The notes below the pieces were generated by a model. It searched no databases. It was not told where the DNA came from and saw only the letters and a program-made list of their open reading frames with translations. From the NCBI GenBank assembly GCA_910585265.1, contig CAJUCA010000048.1, positions 1 to 22,911 of the forward strand: a stretch of DNA of 22,911 nt, given 5' to 3'. A program made the translations under genes and the position numbers. Shown here one piece after another: positions 21,690 to 22,911 of this stretch. Position 1 is the stretch's first letter. Every line of letters begins with the position of its first letter. This DNA is from an uncultured Oscillospiraceae bacterium. GTDB taxonomy: Bacteria > Bacillota > Clostridia > Oscillospirales > Oscillospiraceae.

Positions 21690-22427
21690 TCAACCCCGGA
21701 GTAGAAGCCACCCTCTGCCATTTATAGCGATTCCAGCCCATTCCAATATAGCTGCCACCACAAATGAGGGGTCAAAACCGCTGCCACCTAACGCCACACC
21801 GAAGTATTCATGTAAAATTACACCGGAAATCGTATCTAAACCACATTTTTCTGATCCAAGGGGGGCGCGGCCAGTACCTTTTTTCGCCTTTCCACCATTG
21901 TTTCTTAAAAAGTCTACAACAACATCAAAGATTTCAAAAGAATGGGAAATTCCATGAAGCGCATCGCAGCCAAAGGTATTTCCATCCGTTTCTGCCCATA
22001 CTTCGTACTCTTTGCCTGAATATGAGGTAACTACAGCTCTGCCCCCACACTCTTTTAGCTTTCTCTTGATAATATCAGATGCTTTCATACTACTTTCGTC
22101 AACCTCCCAAGATGCTGCGTCAATAATATCTCTATCTTTTGCTTTTACCTGGGTATCGGTAGATAAGCCCAAAACGTCCAGCACTTCATTTAACTGCTTT
22201 TTCGCTGCCGGATAAGAAAGCTGAAGTTCTTCTTGAAGCTGTTTCATATTCCCTCTACACTTCAAAAACAGCAATAAAAAGTCATTCTGTTGGTCTGATA
22301 AAGCAGAATATGGGTTCGTTTCAAAATCAAATTGACCCCGTACCTCAATGCCGCATGATGGGCAGGCTAACGCAGAAATTTTCAATCTATCACCACAAGA
22401 TGGACAATGCTGGACTGGCTTTCTCAT
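21690..22427 (-). CDS. DUF2089 zinc-ribbon/helix-turn-helix protein with an unrecognised C-terminal domain
   Basis: A 245-residue protein. Its N-terminal part is a DUF2089 module: a zinc ribbon with Cys8, Cys11, Cys22 and Cys25 (HCPSCG, ACPSCG), then a helix-turn-helix-like stretch, LSDQQNDFLLLFLKCRGNMK to VLDVLGL (43-88). This suggests a DNA-binding regulator. The C-terminal half (about 105-245) has ASDIIKRKLKECGGRAVV, a Gly-rich GTGRAPLGSEKCGLD stretch and ends FVVAAILEWAGIAINGRGW. I do not recognise this half. The second ATG (22427) is chosen for its GAGGTGA site 6-7 bases upstream. It lies 45 bp before the zinc-ribbon/LRR gene in the same direction, so the two are probably one operon in AT-richer DNA. 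Confidence 0.75.
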   Translation of the reverse strand: MRKPVQHCPSCGDRLKISALACPSCGIEVRGQFDFETNPYSALSDQQNDFLLLFLKCRGNMKQLQEELQLSYPAAKKQLNEVLDVLGLSTDTQVKAKDRDIIDAASWEVDESSMKASDIIKRKLKECGGRAVVTSYSGKEYEVWAETDGNTFGCDALHGISHSFEIFDVVVDFLRNNGGKAKKGTGRAPLGSEKCGLDTISGVILHEYFGVALGGSGFDPSFVVAAILEWAGIAINGRGWLLLRG

Positions 22428-22548
22428 ATTCTTCACCTCTTTGGAAAAGAGTATCATAAATTTTTTAACTTATCAATAAATTATTGAAATATTTTCTACC
22501 TTGTTTAAAATGTAATTGATATTTCAATTGCTGGCAACAATATATTGT

Positions 22549-22592
22549 AAAATGCGAGTAGCACTTCCGTTTGGAAATACCACTCGCATTTT
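22549..22592 (-). terminator. bidirectional hairpin terminator
   Basis: AAAATGCGAGT and its perfect 11-bp complement enclose a 22-base interior with a TTCC/GGAA inner stem. Both strands end the hairpin with TTTT. It separates the nuclease-like gene from the DUF2089 operon. The remaining non-coding DNA here (22428-22664) is AT-rich, with no gene seen. Confidence 0.65.
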
Positions 22593-22664
22593 ATGTGACT
22601 GCTTTCAATCGTAAATCAACGTTGAAAAATCATTTCTTCAACTCAATCTGGTGCTTTTTAGTAA

Positions 22665-22911
22665 CTAATGCTTAATGATAATCACTTTAATATTTCCTGC
22701 ATTTTCGATGTCTCGAATAAACTCAGCCTCATTTTGAATATATCCCAAGTCATATATAACAAAAAGTTGTCGAATGTATTGTTTCCCATAAGCTGTAACG
22801 TCGGCATTTATTTCTTCAATAACTTTTGATTTTCTGTTTTCTTTAAGAAGCTTTACTTCGAAGCTGTATTCACAAGAGGATAAGTCCGTGGTAGAATAGG
22901 AGACATGGAAG
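22665..22911 (-). CDS. C-terminal part of a PD-(D/E)XK-like nuclease-domain protein (cut by window edge)
   Basis: The minus strand from the window edge reads through 81 codons to the TAG at 22665-22667. It contains YSFEVKLLKENRKSK, then IEEINADVTAYGKQY, LFVIYDLGYI and the end KVIIIKH. EVK fits the (D/E)-X-K half of a PD-(D/E)XK active site. The following helix, the strand LFVIYDL and the final hydrophobic strand fit the fold's C-terminal half. Such domains occur in restriction and defence-related proteins and in many uncharacterised clostridial proteins. The N-terminal part, where the PD motif and any partner domain would be, is outside the window, so the role cannot be named. The codon use is AT-rich, like the adjacent accessory genes. 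Confidence 0.65.
   Translation of the reverse strand, partial: FHVSYSTTDLSSCEYSFEVKLLKENRKSKVIEEINADVTAYGKQYIRQLFVIYDLGYIQNEAEFIRDIENAGNIKVIIIKH

Noticed and set aside
1..22911. tRNA, rRNA, CRISPR array, prophage structural genes
   Set aside because: No tRNA-like cloverleaf, rRNA segment, regularly spaced repeats or phage structural proteins were seen on either strand.

Overview
The window looks like a chromosomal piece from a GC-rich anaerobic member of the Clostridia. A gut Oscillospiraceae of the Flavonifractor/Lawsonibacter kind is my best guess. The reasons are a GSI-alpha glutamine synthetase next to an ANTAR regulator, a fused Amt-PII gene, an iron-sulphur (Bacillus-type) PurF, a flavodoxin-DUF3793 pair, and a clostridial large serine recombinase with MobC. 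The genus is an inference from gene content only.

Positions 1-13021 are a minus-strand nitrogen and glutamine block. Read in the direction of transcription it runs glnA, ANTAR regulator, gltB, gltD, then (from its own promoter) an Amt-PII fusion, then purF, asnB and the first codons of pyrG. Divergently, on the plus strand, glmS is followed by a broken metY remnant and cysK. GlnA makes glutamine, GltBD recycles it to glutamate, and AsnB, PurF, PyrG and GlmS spend its amide, so the block is a near-complete glutamine supply-and-demand module. Three textbook promoters (glnA, amt, glmS), all with 17-bp spacing, are readable. The glnA and amt transcripts have strongly folding leaders, and two near-identical 17-mers lie 62 bp apart between the glnA and glmS promoters.

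The module carries damage. The Amt-PII gene has lost roughly 110-125 residues of the channel and has an in-frame TGA at a conserved Trp codon. A 197-bp MITE-like element with 4-bp target duplications sits exactly at its stop codon. Only the last third or so of metY remains.

Positions 16589-17884 hold a separate plus-strand operon: a promoter, two GTTAGC-N4-RCTAAC palindromes that look like DtxR-type iron boxes, a short flavodoxin and a DUF3793 protein.

From about 17.9 kb the window becomes accessory. A mobilizable-element remnant (large serine recombinase, TnpW-like protein, MobC, an oriT-like hairpin cluster, no relaxase in view) is followed by visibly AT-richer DNA. That DNA holds a stop-interrupted zinc-ribbon/leucine-rich-repeat membrane protein, a DUF2089 zinc-ribbon/HTH protein with an unrecognised C-terminal half, and the C-terminal end of a PD-(D/E)XK-like protein cut by the window edge. 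A promoter followed by a long two-tier hairpin and a U-tract between the MobC region and the AT-rich genes looks like a small RNA or an attenuator. I see no tRNA, rRNA or CRISPR array.
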